Assembly: GCA_041674705.1 (NCBI GenBank)
Contig: JBAYVF010000006.1
Coordinates: 25,021-89,020 of the forward strand
Length of the DNA: 64,000 bases
Source: Aquincolibacterium sp041674705
GTDB taxonomy: Bacteria; Omnitrophota; Omnitrophia; Omnitrophales; Aquincolibacteriaceae
Direction of reading: 5' to 3'
This document shows positions 8,654-16,916 of the stretch, piece after piece. Every line of letters starts with the position of its first letter. The stretch's first letter is position 1. The translations under genes were made by a program, and so were the position numbers. The notes beneath the pieces were generated by a model, which saw only the letters and a program-made list of their open reading frames with translations, ran no database searches and was not told the origin of the DNA.

Positions 8654-8714
8654 TCTTTTAAAGCGTCGATCCATCCCCATACAAAATAAGCTCAATGAAA
8701 AAATGGGATGTTCG

Positions 8715-8763
8715 ATACTATATGTAGTGGATGGGCATAACGCAATCACCCACATATAGTGAT
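8715..8763 (+). promoter_or_regulatory. Tandem NrdR boxes upstream of nrdJ
   Basis: Two 16-bp sites, ATACTATATGTAGTGG (8715-8730) and ACCCACATATAGTGAT (8748-8763), match the known NrdR palindrome pattern (ACA-CTATAT-TAGTGT-like). Their starts are 33 bp apart, about three helical turns, the usual paired arrangement. The second box ends 43 bp before the nrdJ start. NrdR is the zinc-ATP-cone repressor of ribonucleotide reductase genes; nrdR itself is not in the window. Confidence 0.8.
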
Positions 8764-8805
8764 GTTTAATAAGCTTTTAAAAAGTTTAAGGAGAGATAAC
8801 GCTTT

Positions 8806-11800
8806 ATGAAGACAGCAAAACTGCCATCCGTTCAGGAAGGACAAAGCCTCGGCCGAGGACTTGTATTCAGGAGATTTTTCACAAAGCCGGACGTTCACCC
8901 CCTGGATGAGATCAAATACGTCAAGCGCAGCTCGGTGATCACGAATCCTGACGGTTCGGTGGTTTTCAAGATGGAAAACGTTGAAGTCCCCGAGAGCTGG
9001 AGCCAGCTTGCGACCGATATTGTTGTTTCAAAATATTTCCGGAAGGCGGGAGTTCCTGAAACCGGGTCCGAGGTAAGCGCGCGACAGGTGGTGTCTCGCA
9101 TTGCCCATTCGATCCGCGTGGCGGGTGAAAAGCTTGGGGGTTATTTTAAAACTCCGGCCGATGCGCAAGTCTTTGAAGAAGAAATGCTCCATTTATTGAT
9201 CCAGCAGAAATGCGCCTTTAATTCTCCCGTCTGGTTTAATTGCGGGATGGACCTTTACGGGATCAAGGGGAGTGGCGGCAATTATTATTGGGACCCGGTG
9301 ACCGACACGATCCAGCAATCCACGGATTCTTATTCCAACCCGCAATGTTCCGCCTGTTTTATTCAGTCCGTCGATGACAATCTAATGTCCATTTTCGATC
9401 TGATCAAGAATGAAGCCCGGCTTTTCAAGTTCGGATCCGGAACCGGGACGAACTTTTCAAAACTCCGCGGCCGCCAGGAAAAACTCTCAAGCGGCGGGAC
9501 GTCGTCCGGACTGATGTCGTTTTTGGAAGTGCTGGATCGCGGGGCGGGCGCGACAAAATCCGGCGGGACCACGCGCCGTGCGGCGAAGATGTGCTGTCTC
9601 GATCTCGATCACCCCGAGATCATGGATTTTATTAACTGGAAAGTCCGCGAAGAAAAGAAAGTCGCCGCGCTTATCGCGGCCGGGTATTCCTCGGATTTCA
9701 ACGGAGAGGCCTATAAGACGGTCGGGGGACAAAATTCGAATAATTCCGTGAGGATCTCGGACGAATTTATGCGCGCCTATCTGAATGACGGAAAATGGCA
9801 GACGCGTTTTCGCACGACCGGGGATGTTTGCGAAACTTTTCAAGCCAAGGACATGATGGACCAGATCGCGTTCGCGGCTTGGGCGTGCGCGGATCCCGGC
9901 GTCCAATTCGACACGACGATCAATGATTGGCATACCTGCGCCAACACCGATCGCATTCACGCCTCCAATCCTTGTTCGGAATATATGTTCCTGGATAATT
10001 CAGCGTGTAACCTGGCTTCGATCAATGTCATGAAATATCTCAAGGCCGACGGGACGTTTGATGTCGACGGGTTCCGTCACACCACGCGTGTTTTTATCAC
10101 GGCCATGGATATTCTGGTGGATTACGCCTCGTATCCCACCGAGCAGATCGCCGGAAACAGTCATGTTTACCGGCCACTTGGAATTGGTTACGCCAATCTT
10201 GGAAGCCTCCTTATGGTGAACGGCATTCCCTACGACAGCGCCGAAGCTTCCGCGATCTGCAGCGCCCTTACCGCGATCCTGACGGGGCATGCCTACCGGA
10301 CCTCAGCCGAGATCGCCGCTTCGAAAAACCCATTCTCCGATTACAAGAAAAATGAAAGTTCGATGTTACGCGTGATCGAAAAACACCGGGCGGCCGCGCA
10401 CAAGATCCCGGCCGAGCATTGCTGGCAGGATATTCTGGTGGCGGCGCATGAAGATTGGGAAGACGCGTTTGAGATCGGGAAGCTTTACGGCTATCGTAAC
10501 GCGCAGGTTTCCGTGATCGCACCGACCGGCACGATCGGGCTCCTTATGGATTGCGACACGACCGGGATCGAGCCGGATTTTGCGCTCGTAAAATTCAAAA
10601 AGCTCGCCGGCGGCGGTTATTTCAAGATCATCAACCAGGGTGTCCCCGCGGCTTTGCATAAACTCGGATATTCCGAAAGCGAAATTCAGAACATCATTGA
10701 GTATATCCAGGGCACTTCGCGCCTTGAAGGGACGCCGTGGATCAATCGCGCGACTTTGGCCGCAAAAGGTTTCACGAGCCCCGAACTGGATAAGATCGAC
10801 TCCATGTTGCCGTCGGTATTTGATCTTAGTTTTGCTTTTACGAAATGGACGCTTGGGGAGGATACCCTGAAGCGTCTTGGTTTCAAGGCAGAAGATTATA
10901 ACCATCTCCGGTTCAACGTGCTTGAGGCGCTCGGTTTCTCGAAAGCAGAGATCGAAGAAGCCAACGGCGTGGTGTGCGGCATGATGACGATCGAAGGCGC
11001 GCCGCTTCTCAAGCCTGAACATTTACCGGTCTTTGATTGCGCGAACCGGTGCGGAAAACACGGCAAGCGTTTCATTGAACCCATGACGCATGTCCGGATG
11101 ATGGCCGCGGCGCAGCCGTTCATTTCCGGCGCCATTTCCAAGACGGTGAATCTCCCGCACGAAAGCACGGTGGAAGACATCGAAAAGATCTACGTGGAAT
11201 CCTGGAAAATGGGGCTGAAGGCCGTCGCGCTCTACCGGGATGGCTCCAAGTTGTCACAGCCGCTGAATACCAAGTCCGGCGATTCGGCTTCGGATAAAAA
11301 AACCGAAAAGAAAAATGAGATCCAGACGGCGCATCCTCTGGTCCTGCAGCGCAAGCGCTTGCCCAAAAAGCGCGCGGGGATCACGGTCGAATCCCGTGTC
11401 GGGGGCCAAAAGATCTATCTCCGGACCGGAGAATATCCAGACGGAACGATCGGTGAGATCTTTGTCGATATGCACAAAGAAGGCGCCGCGTTCCGTTCCA
11501 TGATGAACTGCTTTGCGATCGCGGTTTCGCTCGGGCTTCAGTACGGGGTCCCTCTTGATGAATTTGTGAATGTCTTCACCTTCACCCGTTTCGAACCGCA
11601 GGGGCTTGTGGACCATCCGAATATCAAGCTCTCCACCTCGATCGTGGATTATCTTTTCCGTGTGTTGGGTATGGAATATCTTGGGATGACGGAATTCGTC
11701 CAGATCCCGCCCAAGCCCGAGGATCTTCAGATCAATAAAAAAACAGTTTCCGCAATTGCGCAGGCCCCCGCGATCGAGGCCCCCGCTTCGGTTCAAGACC

Positions 11801-11979
11801 CGGTCCCCTCCGTGAGCGTTGTCAAAAAGAACACTTCCCTCAGCGCTGCCGGCGCGAACGAGCATCTGGCGAACATGATGGGCGATGCGCCCTTCTGCAC
11901 GAATTGCGGCCATGTGACCGTGCGAAGCGGCTCCTGCTATAAGTGCCTGAATTGCGGCAATAGTATGGGATGCTCGTAA
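8806..11979 (+). CDS. nrdJ: Adenosylcobalamin-dependent (class II) ribonucleoside-diphosphate reductase
   Basis: A 1057-residue class II reductase making deoxyribonucleotides using a B12-generated thiyl radical, without oxygen dependence. Visible blocks are FNSPVWFNCGMDLYG, the substrate-site cysteine region SNPQCSACFIQSVDD, GSGTGTNFSKLRG, the finger-loop segment SNPCSEYMFLDNSACNLASIN and APTGTIGLLMDCDTTGIEP. The tail has paired cysteines (CTNCG, then CYKCLNCG and a final MGCS), typical of long NrdJ proteins where C-terminal thiols re-reduce the active site. A good AAGGAG site precedes the ATG. Two NrdR boxes upstream argue for NrdR repression. The enzyme implies a supply of cobalamin, but no B12 synthesis genes are here. 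Confidence 0.96.
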   Translation: MKTAKLPSVQEGQSLGRGLVFRRFFTKPDVHPLDEIKYVKRSSVITNPDGSVVFKMENVEVPESWSQLATDIVVSKYFRKAGVPETGSEVSARQVVSRIAHSIRVAGEKLGGYFKTPADAQVFEEEMLHLLIQQKCAFNSPVWFNCGMDLYGIKGSGGNYYWDPVTDTIQQSTDSYSNPQCSACFIQSVDDNLMSIFDLIKNEARLFKFGSGTGTNFSKLRGRQEKLSSGGTSSGLMSFLEVLDRGAGATKSGGTTRRAAKMCCLDLDHPEIMDFINWKVREEKKVAALIAAGYSSDFNGEAYKTVGGQNSNNSVRISDEFMRAYLNDGKWQTRFRTTGDVCETFQAKDMMDQIAFAAWACADPGVQFDTTINDWHTCANTDRIHASNPCSEYMFLDNSACNLASINVMKYLKADGTFDVDGFRHTTRVFITAMDILVDYASYPTEQIAGNSHVYRPLGIGYANLGSLLMVNGIPYDSAEASAICSALTAILTGHAYRTSAEIAASKNPFSDYKKNESSMLRVIEKHRAAAHKIPAEHCWQDILVAAHEDWEDAFEIGKLYGYRNAQVSVIAPTGTIGLLMDCDTTGIEPDFALVKFKKLAGGGYFKIINQGVPAALHKLGYSESEIQNIIEYIQGTSRLEGTPWINRATLAAKGFTSPELDKIDSMLPSVFDLSFAFTKWTLGEDTLKRLGFKAEDYNHLRFNVLEALGFSKAEIEEANGVVCGMMTIEGAPLLKPEHLPVFDCANRCGKHGKRFIEPMTHVRMMAAAQPFISGAISKTVNLPHESTVEDIEKIYVESWKMGLKAVALYRDGSKLSQPLNTKSGDSASDKKTEKKNEIQTAHPLVLQRKRLPKKRAGITVESRVGGQKIYLRTGEYPDGTIGEIFVDMHKEGAAFRSMMNCFAIAVSLGLQYGVPLDEFVNVFTFTRFEPQGLVDHPNIKLSTSIVDYLFRVLGMEYLGMTEFVQIPPKPEDLQINKKTVSAIAQAPAIEAPASVQDPVPSVSVVKKNTSLSAAGANEHLANMMGDAPFCTNCGHVTVRSGSCYKCLNCGNSMGCS

Positions 11980-11987
11980 GGCGATAA

Positions 11988-12046
11988 GGCGTACGGAGTA
12001 CGGCGAAAACATAAAAAGCATGACGCCGTACGCCTTCCGCCGTACG
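11988..12046. repeat. Palindromic repeat, 'tacggcgtacgg' family
   Basis: GGCGTACGGAGTACGGCG is answered by GACGCCGTACGCC and CCGCCGTACGG after an A-rich centre. It occupies the nrdJ to CHASE2-GGDEF gap and may also act as a terminator-like fold, though there is no T-run. Confidence 0.6.
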
Positions 12047-12090
12047 GATGCTGGCTCTTTAAGTGAAAATGAAGTAATATTTTACCCACC

Positions 12091-13863
12091 ATGACCTCCC
12101 ACGAACCCATTGAAGCGACCGAGAAACTTTTTACACGCACCCGCTCGCGGTCTTTTCGAGGATGGATCCGCTTTGGGGTTTACTTCCTGATCATCGGCGT
12201 TTTCGCCCTCCTTTTGGGAACGCACAAGCTGGATCGTCTCGAAGCTCTCGTTCGCGACAGTTTCTTAAAACAGGTTACCTGGGGGCAAGCCCATCCGGGG
12301 ATTGTCCTGATCGAAATCCCGGAAACGGCTTTAGCGGAGATAGGTCCCTGGCCGTGGCCCCGAAGTTATCACGCGATTATGGCGCGCCTTTTAAGCGAAT
12401 GGAAGGCGGCCGCAGTGGTTCTTGATCTCGACCTGTCCGAACCGACCGATCCCAAGAACGATCAGGATCTGGCGCAATCTCTTGGAAAGGTTGAAATCCC
12501 TTTTTATCTTCCGGTGGAGCTGAAACCCCAACAAGAGAAAAAATTCTGGGTGCATGGGATGCCCGTCGTGCTGGAGAGCGGCGAAGGCAAGAGAAGCTGG
12601 ATCCATCCTTTGCCAGAGTTTGAGAAAGAAGCCCGGGGCGTCGGTCATAGTTATCTCGCTTCGGACCCCGACGGCCTTCTGAGAAGATTCGATCCCTTCA
12701 TCACAGAGGGAAAAGAAAGCCATCTTTTTCTTCCGCTTCGCGTGGCGTTCGACCAAATGAAAAAACCCATCCCTTCGCCCCAAGAGTGGGAGAGGCTCGA
12801 AGATTTTCAGGGGAAGATTCTGATCCCCTGGAGCGAGGCGTGGGACCGCGGATTCACGCGTTACAATTACGCGGACCTGATTCATAGTTTTTATGCGATC
12901 CAGAAAGGGATGCGGCCCGTCATCGACCCCGGCATGGTTGCCGGAAAGATCTGCCTGGTGGGGCCCGTTGCGCCCGGGGCAACGGATCTTAAAGTCACAC
13001 CTCTTAGCAGTGCGTATGCAAGGATCGGTGTTTACGCTCAGGTTTTGAATGCGGCGTTGACCAGCAACTGGGTGCGGCCCGTGTCGTTCCTGGGAAACAT
13101 CCTTTGCCTTTTAGGGTGCGGAGTTTTGGCGATGACCTTATTTGTCGCGCTGAGCGGAGCGTGGTCGCTTGTGGCAGGGCTTTTACTTGTCGTCGGATGG
13201 TTCGCGTTCTGCTTCACGGTTTTCGCAAAGTGGCATTTAGGGTTCTACGTGGTCACTCCGGCCCTGCTTATGTTCTGTCTTTTCATTTTTACAGCGATCT
13301 ATGCCCAGGCCACCGCGATGCGTGAAAAGTCGCATCTCTTTCACCTCGCCACGCGGGACGGACTGACCGAGCTTTATGTGATCCGTCATTTTCGTCTGAT
13401 CATGAACCAGATCGTGCGTGAAGCAAGTTCCCGAAAACAGCCCTTGTCGGTCATCTTGCTCGATATCGACAACTTTAAAAAGATCAACGATACCTACGGG
13501 CATCCCGCAGGGGATATGGTGCTTAAAAAAACGGCGGCCATTATCCTTGCTTTTATCCGGAAGCGCCGGCCTTTTCGGGAGATCGATTTCGCGGCGCGCT
13601 ACGGCGGTGAGGAATTCATCATCATGCTCCGGAAAGCCGGCCTCCAGGAGGCCGCCGAGGTTGCGGCCGAACGCATCCGGAAAAAGATCGAAGAAACAAA
13701 GTTTGAGTGGGAAGGAAAAGCGATCCGGGTCACGGTGAGTTTGGGGGTCGCGGTTCGTCATGCGGGGGAAAACGTTCCTGACCCGATGGTCCATCGGGCC
13801 GATGCCGCCCTGTATAAAGCCAAAGAAGCCGGAAAAAATCGCGTTTGGAGTGAAGGCCGGTAG
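12091..13863 (+). CDS. CHASE2-domain membrane diguanylate cyclase (GGDEF)
   Basis: A 590-residue signalling protein. One N-terminal membrane helix (about residues 25-45) is followed by an extracytoplasmic CHASE2 domain (about 50-310, with RLEALVRDSFLKQ and PWPWPRSYHAIMARLL). Three closely spaced membrane helices lie at about 330-410, then a GGDEF domain with ATRDGLTELYVIRHF, DIDNFKKINDTYGHPAGD and the active-site RYGGEEFI near residue 506. The intact GGEEF motif predicts c-di-GMP synthesis controlled by an external signal. An RxxD inhibitory site before the motif is not obvious. No EAL or PilZ partner is nearby, and the gene appears monocistronic. Confidence 0.93.
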   Translation: MTSHEPIEATEKLFTRTRSRSFRGWIRFGVYFLIIGVFALLLGTHKLDRLEALVRDSFLKQVTWGQAHPGIVLIEIPETALAEIGPWPWPRSYHAIMARLLSEWKAAAVVLDLDLSEPTDPKNDQDLAQSLGKVEIPFYLPVELKPQQEKKFWVHGMPVVLESGEGKRSWIHPLPEFEKEARGVGHSYLASDPDGLLRRFDPFITEGKESHLFLPLRVAFDQMKKPIPSPQEWERLEDFQGKILIPWSEAWDRGFTRYNYADLIHSFYAIQKGMRPVIDPGMVAGKICLVGPVAPGATDLKVTPLSSAYARIGVYAQVLNAALTSNWVRPVSFLGNILCLLGCGVLAMTLFVALSGAWSLVAGLLLVVGWFAFCFTVFAKWHLGFYVVTPALLMFCLFIFTAIYAQATAMREKSHLFHLATRDGLTELYVIRHFRLIMNQIVREASSRKQPLSVILLDIDNFKKINDTYGHPAGDMVLKKTAAIILAFIRKRRPFREIDFAARYGGEEFIIMLRKAGLQEAAEVAAERIRKKIEETKFEWEGKAIRVTVSLGVAVRHAGENVPDPMVHRADAALYKAKEAGKNRVWSEGR

Positions 13864-13930
13864 CTCTTCTCGCGTCTTGACCTATCCCAAGGAAAACAAT
13901 ACACTTTCACTTCTCGGACGCTGGGTGAAG

Positions 13931-13979
13931 GATGGAGGAGGGTGAAAAGTCAGGCACCATCCGCCATCCGTCTTCCGCA
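13931..13979. repeat. Palindromic repeat, 'ggatggagg / ccatccgccatcc' family
   Basis: GAAGGATGGAGGAGGG is answered by CACCATCCGCCATCCGTC. The same family occurs at 49368-49436 and, in frame, inside the giant gene at 26786-26869. Confidence 0.6.
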
Positions 13980-13993
13980 ATCCTGTTTTACGT

Positions 13994-14380
13994 GGAGGGA
14001 TGGCAGAGTCATTCGCGGTTTCGCGGCGAATGACTTCGAGGAGTAAAGCGACGAGAGGTCTTCAGAATGGAACAACGTTGGTCTCTTTATATTCTTGAGT
14101 GTCGCACGAAAGATTTGTATGTGGGCATTGCTCAGGATGTGCAGAAAAGACTGGAGTTGCACAATAAGGGGCGTGCATGCCGGTACACTAAATTTCGAGG
14201 ACCTGTGACGTTAGTTCATGAAGAATACTGCGGTGGTTACGCTGAAGCACGAAGACGGGAAAGAGAAGTCAAAAAGTTTTCTAGGATCAAGAAGTTAGCT
14301 TTAAGAGACCTCTCGTCACCAAAGACGTGACTCGAGGTCCCAAAAATTATAAAACAAATTTTTGGGAGGGATGGCAGAGT
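13994..14380 (+). mobile_element. GIY-YIG nuclease cassette flanked by tRNA-Ser 5'-end copies
   Basis: A 355-bp unit containing the GIY-YIG gene lies between two identical 16-bp direct repeats, GGAGGGATGGCAGAGT (13994-14009 and 14365-14380), which match the first bases of the nearby tRNA-Ser with two substitutions. Inside them are imperfect terminal inverted repeats: the left end has GACTTCGAG and GACGAGAGGTCT, and the right end, reverse-complemented, has GACCTCGAG and GACGAGAGGTCT. A hairpin CATTCGC / GCGAATG marks the left end and an A/T-rich hairpin the right end. I infer a small mobile or homing cassette that targeted tRNA-Ser genes. Confidence 0.65.
14067..14330 (+). CDS. GIY-YIG endonuclease domain protein
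   Basis: An 87-residue single-domain GIY-YIG nuclease of the UvrC-N/YhbQ-like group. The motif appears as LYILECRTKDLYVGIAQDV (Y and YVG), followed by KRLELHNKG, CRYTKFRGPV, the EYCGGYAEARRREREVKKF segment with the catalytic glutamate region, and a basic C-terminus. Such domains cut DNA, either in repair or as homing nucleases. The setting favours the latter: the gene sits inside inverted repeats and between direct repeats derived from the start of tRNA-Ser. The start follows GAGAGGTC, part of the left terminal repeat; the last codons overlap the right one. Stand-alone repair-type YhbQ is the alternative. Confidence 0.85.
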   Translation: MEQRWSLYILECRTKDLYVGIAQDVQKRLELHNKGRACRYTKFRGPVTLVHEEYCGGYAEARRREREVKKFSRIKKLALRDLSSPKT

Positions 14381-14450
14381 GGTCGAATGCGGCGGTCTCG
14401 CCACCGCCTGCGAAGCGGCGGGGTCCCGCCTCTTTTTAGGCGGGAAAAAC
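14364..14450 (+). pseudogene. Truncated tRNA-Ser copy fused to a hairpin
   Basis: The sequence from 14365 matches tRNA-Ser through the acceptor 5' strand, D-arm and anticodon stem (GGAGGGATGGCAGAGTGGTC then AATGCGGCGGTCTCG). It then diverges: the anticodon-loop region reads CTCGCC, and there is no T-arm or 3' acceptor strand. The 3' part is replaced by GGCGGGG and a hairpin TCCCGCC / GGCGGGA. It cannot form a working tRNA. Confidence 0.7.
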
Positions 14451-14479
14451 TAGCATTTTTTGATCGGCCGTTCGTTTAG

Positions 14480-14566
14480 GGAGAGGTGGCAGAGTGGTCG
14501 AATGCGGCAGTCTCGAAAACTGTTAATCGCGCAAGCGGTTCGGGAGTTCGAATCTCCCCCTCTCCG
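14480..14566 (+). tRNA. tRNA-Ser (anticodon CGA)
   Basis: An 87-nt class II tRNA. The acceptor stem GGAGAGG pairs with CCTCTCC plus discriminator G. The anticodon stem-loop is GCAGT CTCGAAA ACTGT (anticodon CGA), the variable arm is long (AATCGCGCAAGCGGTT) and the T-arm is GGGAG TTCGAAT CTCCC. CCA is not encoded. It reads UCG codons. It sits 37 bases before dnaX and just after a truncated copy of itself and a GIY-YIG cassette. Confidence 0.97.
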
Positions 14567-14603
14567 TTTTGCTATGATTTTTAAATAAAAAAAGGAATAG
14601 AAA

Positions 14604-16298
14604 TTGGAATATCTGATCTTCGCCAGGAAATTCAGGCCGCAGACGTTTGAAGAGATCGTGGGGCAGGAGACCATCACCACGACCTTGAAGAACGCCATCC
14701 GCCAGGAACGCGTTCCGCAAAGCTTTCTTTTTTCCGGGCCTCGAGGTGTGGGAAAAACCTCAACCGCGCGTATTCTCGCCAAGGCTCTGAATTGTAAAGA
14801 AGGTCCTACCGAAAAACCCTGTGGCAAATGTATTTCCTGTAAAGAGATCGAGCAGGGGAATTCCATGGATGTGCTCGAAGTGGACGGTGCGTCGAACCGC
14901 GGCATTGAAGAGATCCGAACACTTCGCGAGAATGTAAAATTCAAACCTTCTTCGGGCCGCTACAAGATCTACATCATTGACGAAGTCCATTCCTTGACCG
15001 GCGATGCTTTTAATGCCCTCTTAAAGACCCTCGAAGAGCCGCCGGCGCATGTGAAATTTATTTTCGCCACGACGGAAGCCCACAAGGTGCCTCTCACGAT
15101 CCTGTCGCGCTGTCAGCGGCTTCAATTCAAAAGGATCTCGGTCCCTGAAGCGGTTGAAAAACTTGAGAAGATCGCGCAGAAAGAAAAACTGAAGTGCGAG
15201 AAGAACGTGCTTTTCATGATCGCGAAGGCTACGGAAGGCGCGCTTCGCGACGCGGAAAGTCTTTTAGACCAACTGGCGAGTTTTTCCGAAGGGAAGATCA
15301 AAGAAGAAGACGTCTTAACGCTTCTCGGTCTTGCGCCGGAAGCGATGTATGTTTCGGTTCTTGTGGCGATCCGCGAGAAAAAAGGGGATGAGATCTTTGG
15401 TCTCGTGAAAAAGCTTTATGAGGAAGGCGCCGACCTCGCGCAATTCGCGAAGGGGCTCTTCGAAGTTTTCCGTCATCTCTTGGTCTTGAAGACCGCGGTC
15501 AAAGCGGAGGCGTTGATCGAAGCGAGCTCCGACATGATCGTGAAGTTGAAGAAGCTGACGACCGATTTCCCGCAGGGCGAGTTGCTTTTGGCTCTTTCAA
15601 TCCTTCAAAACTTGCAGATCCAGCTGCGCCGTCCGGTGGCCTCGCCCAAACTGCTCCTGGAGGCCGCGCTCCTCAAGCTTGTTTATATGGATGGCATGAA
15701 ATCCGTCGACAGTCTTATCCAGAACGCTTCTTTAGCGTCGAGGGGGAGTTCCGCAGCTCCGGCCATGGAAAAAAAAACACTAAAACCGGTCACGGCCGCT
15801 AGCAGAGTTGAAATTCCTCAAAAGGGGACAGGCACCGTTTCTTCGGGGACTGGCTCCTTTTCCGCAGGAAAAGGTGCCTGCCCCCCTCAAAAAGAAACGG
15901 AGCCTGTCCCCCCAGAAGGCCTGACGCTCAATGATGTCGAAAAGGTATGGCCTCAAGTGATCGAGCTTGTAAAAGCCAAGCGCATGTCCTTGAGTCTTTA
16001 TCTTGCCGAAGCCGAGCCGGCAGAAGTAGAAGGTTCGGTGATCGTCCTGGGGCTTCCCTCCGAATTCCGTTTTCATAAAGAGACGCTCGAAAAAGATCTG
16101 AACAAGCAGGTTATCGAAGACGCGTTCGCGCAAGCCTTGGCTGTCAAGGTCCGGGTCCAATGTGTTGTGACCGAACGCGACGGGACGACTCAGGAAGCGG
16201 CCGAGGAAAGAGCCTCGGCTCAAGACGAAGGCGTGCCTGATATTGTTTCAAAGGCCCTTGAAATTTTCGACGGTTCCAAAGTTATCCGCAAAGATTGA
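14604..16298 (+). CDS. dnaX: DNA polymerase III subunit gamma/tau
   Basis: A 564-residue clamp-loader ATPase. The AAA+ domain begins YLIFARKFRPQTFEEIVGQE with P-loop GPRGVGKTSTARILAK near residue 45, then a zinc module (CGKCISCKEIE with an upstream Cys), the DEVHSLTGDAFNALLKTLEEP Walker B region and sensor 1 ATTEAHKVPLTILSRC. A collar domain and a C-terminal tau-like domain follow. The start is TTG, preceded by AAAGGAAT; no ATG fits the family N-terminus. Between about residues 407 and 436 the linker is encoded by a palindromic repeat (15824-15911), giving a Gly/Thr/Ser/Pro-rich insert. recR follows closely, as in many bacteria. Confidence 0.95.
   Translation: MEYLIFARKFRPQTFEEIVGQETITTTLKNAIRQERVPQSFLFSGPRGVGKTSTARILAKALNCKEGPTEKPCGKCISCKEIEQGNSMDVLEVDGASNRGIEEIRTLRENVKFKPSSGRYKIYIIDEVHSLTGDAFNALLKTLEEPPAHVKFIFATTEAHKVPLTILSRCQRLQFKRISVPEAVEKLEKIAQKEKLKCEKNVLFMIAKATEGALRDAESLLDQLASFSEGKIKEEDVLTLLGLAPEAMYVSVLVAIREKKGDEIFGLVKKLYEEGADLAQFAKGLFEVFRHLLVLKTAVKAEALIEASSDMIVKLKKLTTDFPQGELLLALSILQNLQIQLRRPVASPKLLLEAALLKLVYMDGMKSVDSLIQNASLASRGSSAAPAMEKKTLKPVTAASRVEIPQKGTGTVSSGTGSFSAGKGACPPQKETEPVPPEGLTLNDVEKVWPQVIELVKAKRMSLSLYLAEAEPAEVEGSVIVLGLPSEFRFHKETLEKDLNKQVIEDAFAQALAVKVRVQCVVTERDGTTQEAAEERASAQDEGVPDIVSKALEIFDGSKVIRKD
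15824..15911. repeat. Palindromic element inside dnaX, 'ggggacaggc' family
   Basis: Outer arms GGGGACAGGC (15824-15833) and GCCTGTCCCC (15902-15911), with GTTTC / GAAAC just inside, enclose GGCTCCTTTTCC / GGAAAAGGTGCC. The element is read in frame as part of the linker between the clamp-loader core and the C-terminal domain. The pnp terminator at 35955-36000 has a related GGGGCAGGC core. Confidence 0.75.
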
Positions 16299-16316
16299 TC
16301 CATCGGGAGCCCAGCC

Positions 16317-16916
16317 ATGAAAGCCTATTCGGAAATAATGACGAGATTGGTTGAGGCGCTCTCCAAACTCCCAGGTATCGGCCGGCGTTCGGCCGAGCGC
16401 ATGGTTTTCCACCTCCTGAAAACAAAAAAAGAAGATGCGCTCACGCTCGGAGAGCTCATCAAGCAGCTTCGCGAGAGCGTGGTGTTTTGCAGCGTTTGCC
16501 ATAATTTCTCGGATCAAAAACTTTGCCATGTTTGTTCGGACCCGGGCCGCGATCAGGGGCTTATTTGCGTCGTCGAAGATCCCAAGGACGTTGTGGCGAT
16601 CGAAAAGACCGGAAGCCATCGCGGGGTCTATCACGTACTGCTGGGGGCGCTATCGCCGCTGGACGGGATCGGGCCGGATCAGATCTGCATTCAGGATCTT
16701 CTGGAACGCGTGAAGCAGAAAAAAGTCCGGGAAGTCATTCTCGCGACCAACCCCAACACCGAAGGCGATACGACCGCGCTTTATCTCGCGAAAGTTTTGA
16801 CACCTTCCAAAGTCAAAGTGACGCGCCTGGCGCGCGGCATCCCGGTCGGCAGTTATATTGAATACACGGACCAGGCCACGCTCGCCCGCGCTTTTTCAGG
16901 CAGACATCTCGCATGA
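16317..16916 (+). CDS. recR: Recombination mediator protein RecR
   Basis: A 199-residue RecR. It has the N-terminal helix-hairpin-helix LSKLPGIGRRSAERMVFHLL, a four-cysteine zinc finger near residues 58-72 (CSVCHNFSDQKLCHVC), and a Toprim domain with CVVEDPKDVVAIE and the TNPNTEGDTTALYLA motif. It acts with RecF/RecO to load RecA at gaps. Length is normal. It lies 18 bases after dnaX and overlaps the next gene by four bases (ATGA), forming a dnaX-recR-SDR transcription unit. Confidence 0.97.
   Translation: MKAYSEIMTRLVEALSKLPGIGRRSAERMVFHLLKTKKEDALTLGELIKQLRESVVFCSVCHNFSDQKLCHVCSDPGRDQGLICVVEDPKDVVAIEKTGSHRGVYHVLLGALSPLDGIGPDQICIQDLLERVKQKKVREVILATNPNTEGDTTALYLAKVLTPSKVKVTRLARGIPVGSYIEYTDQATLARAFSGRHLA

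Noticed and set aside
8429..8714. Cobalamin riboswitch before nrdJ
   Set aside because: No B12-box-like segment or the expected multi-stem fold could be recognised; the NrdR boxes explain regulation.
8504..8755. Minus-strand ORF in the nrdJ leader
   Set aside because: It runs backward through the NrdR boxes and the low-complexity leader, with no start signal and no family resemblance.
14364..14450. Second functional tRNA-Ser
   Set aside because: The 5' half matches, but the anticodon loop is wrong and the T-arm and 3' acceptor are missing, so it is treated as a pseudo-tRNA.
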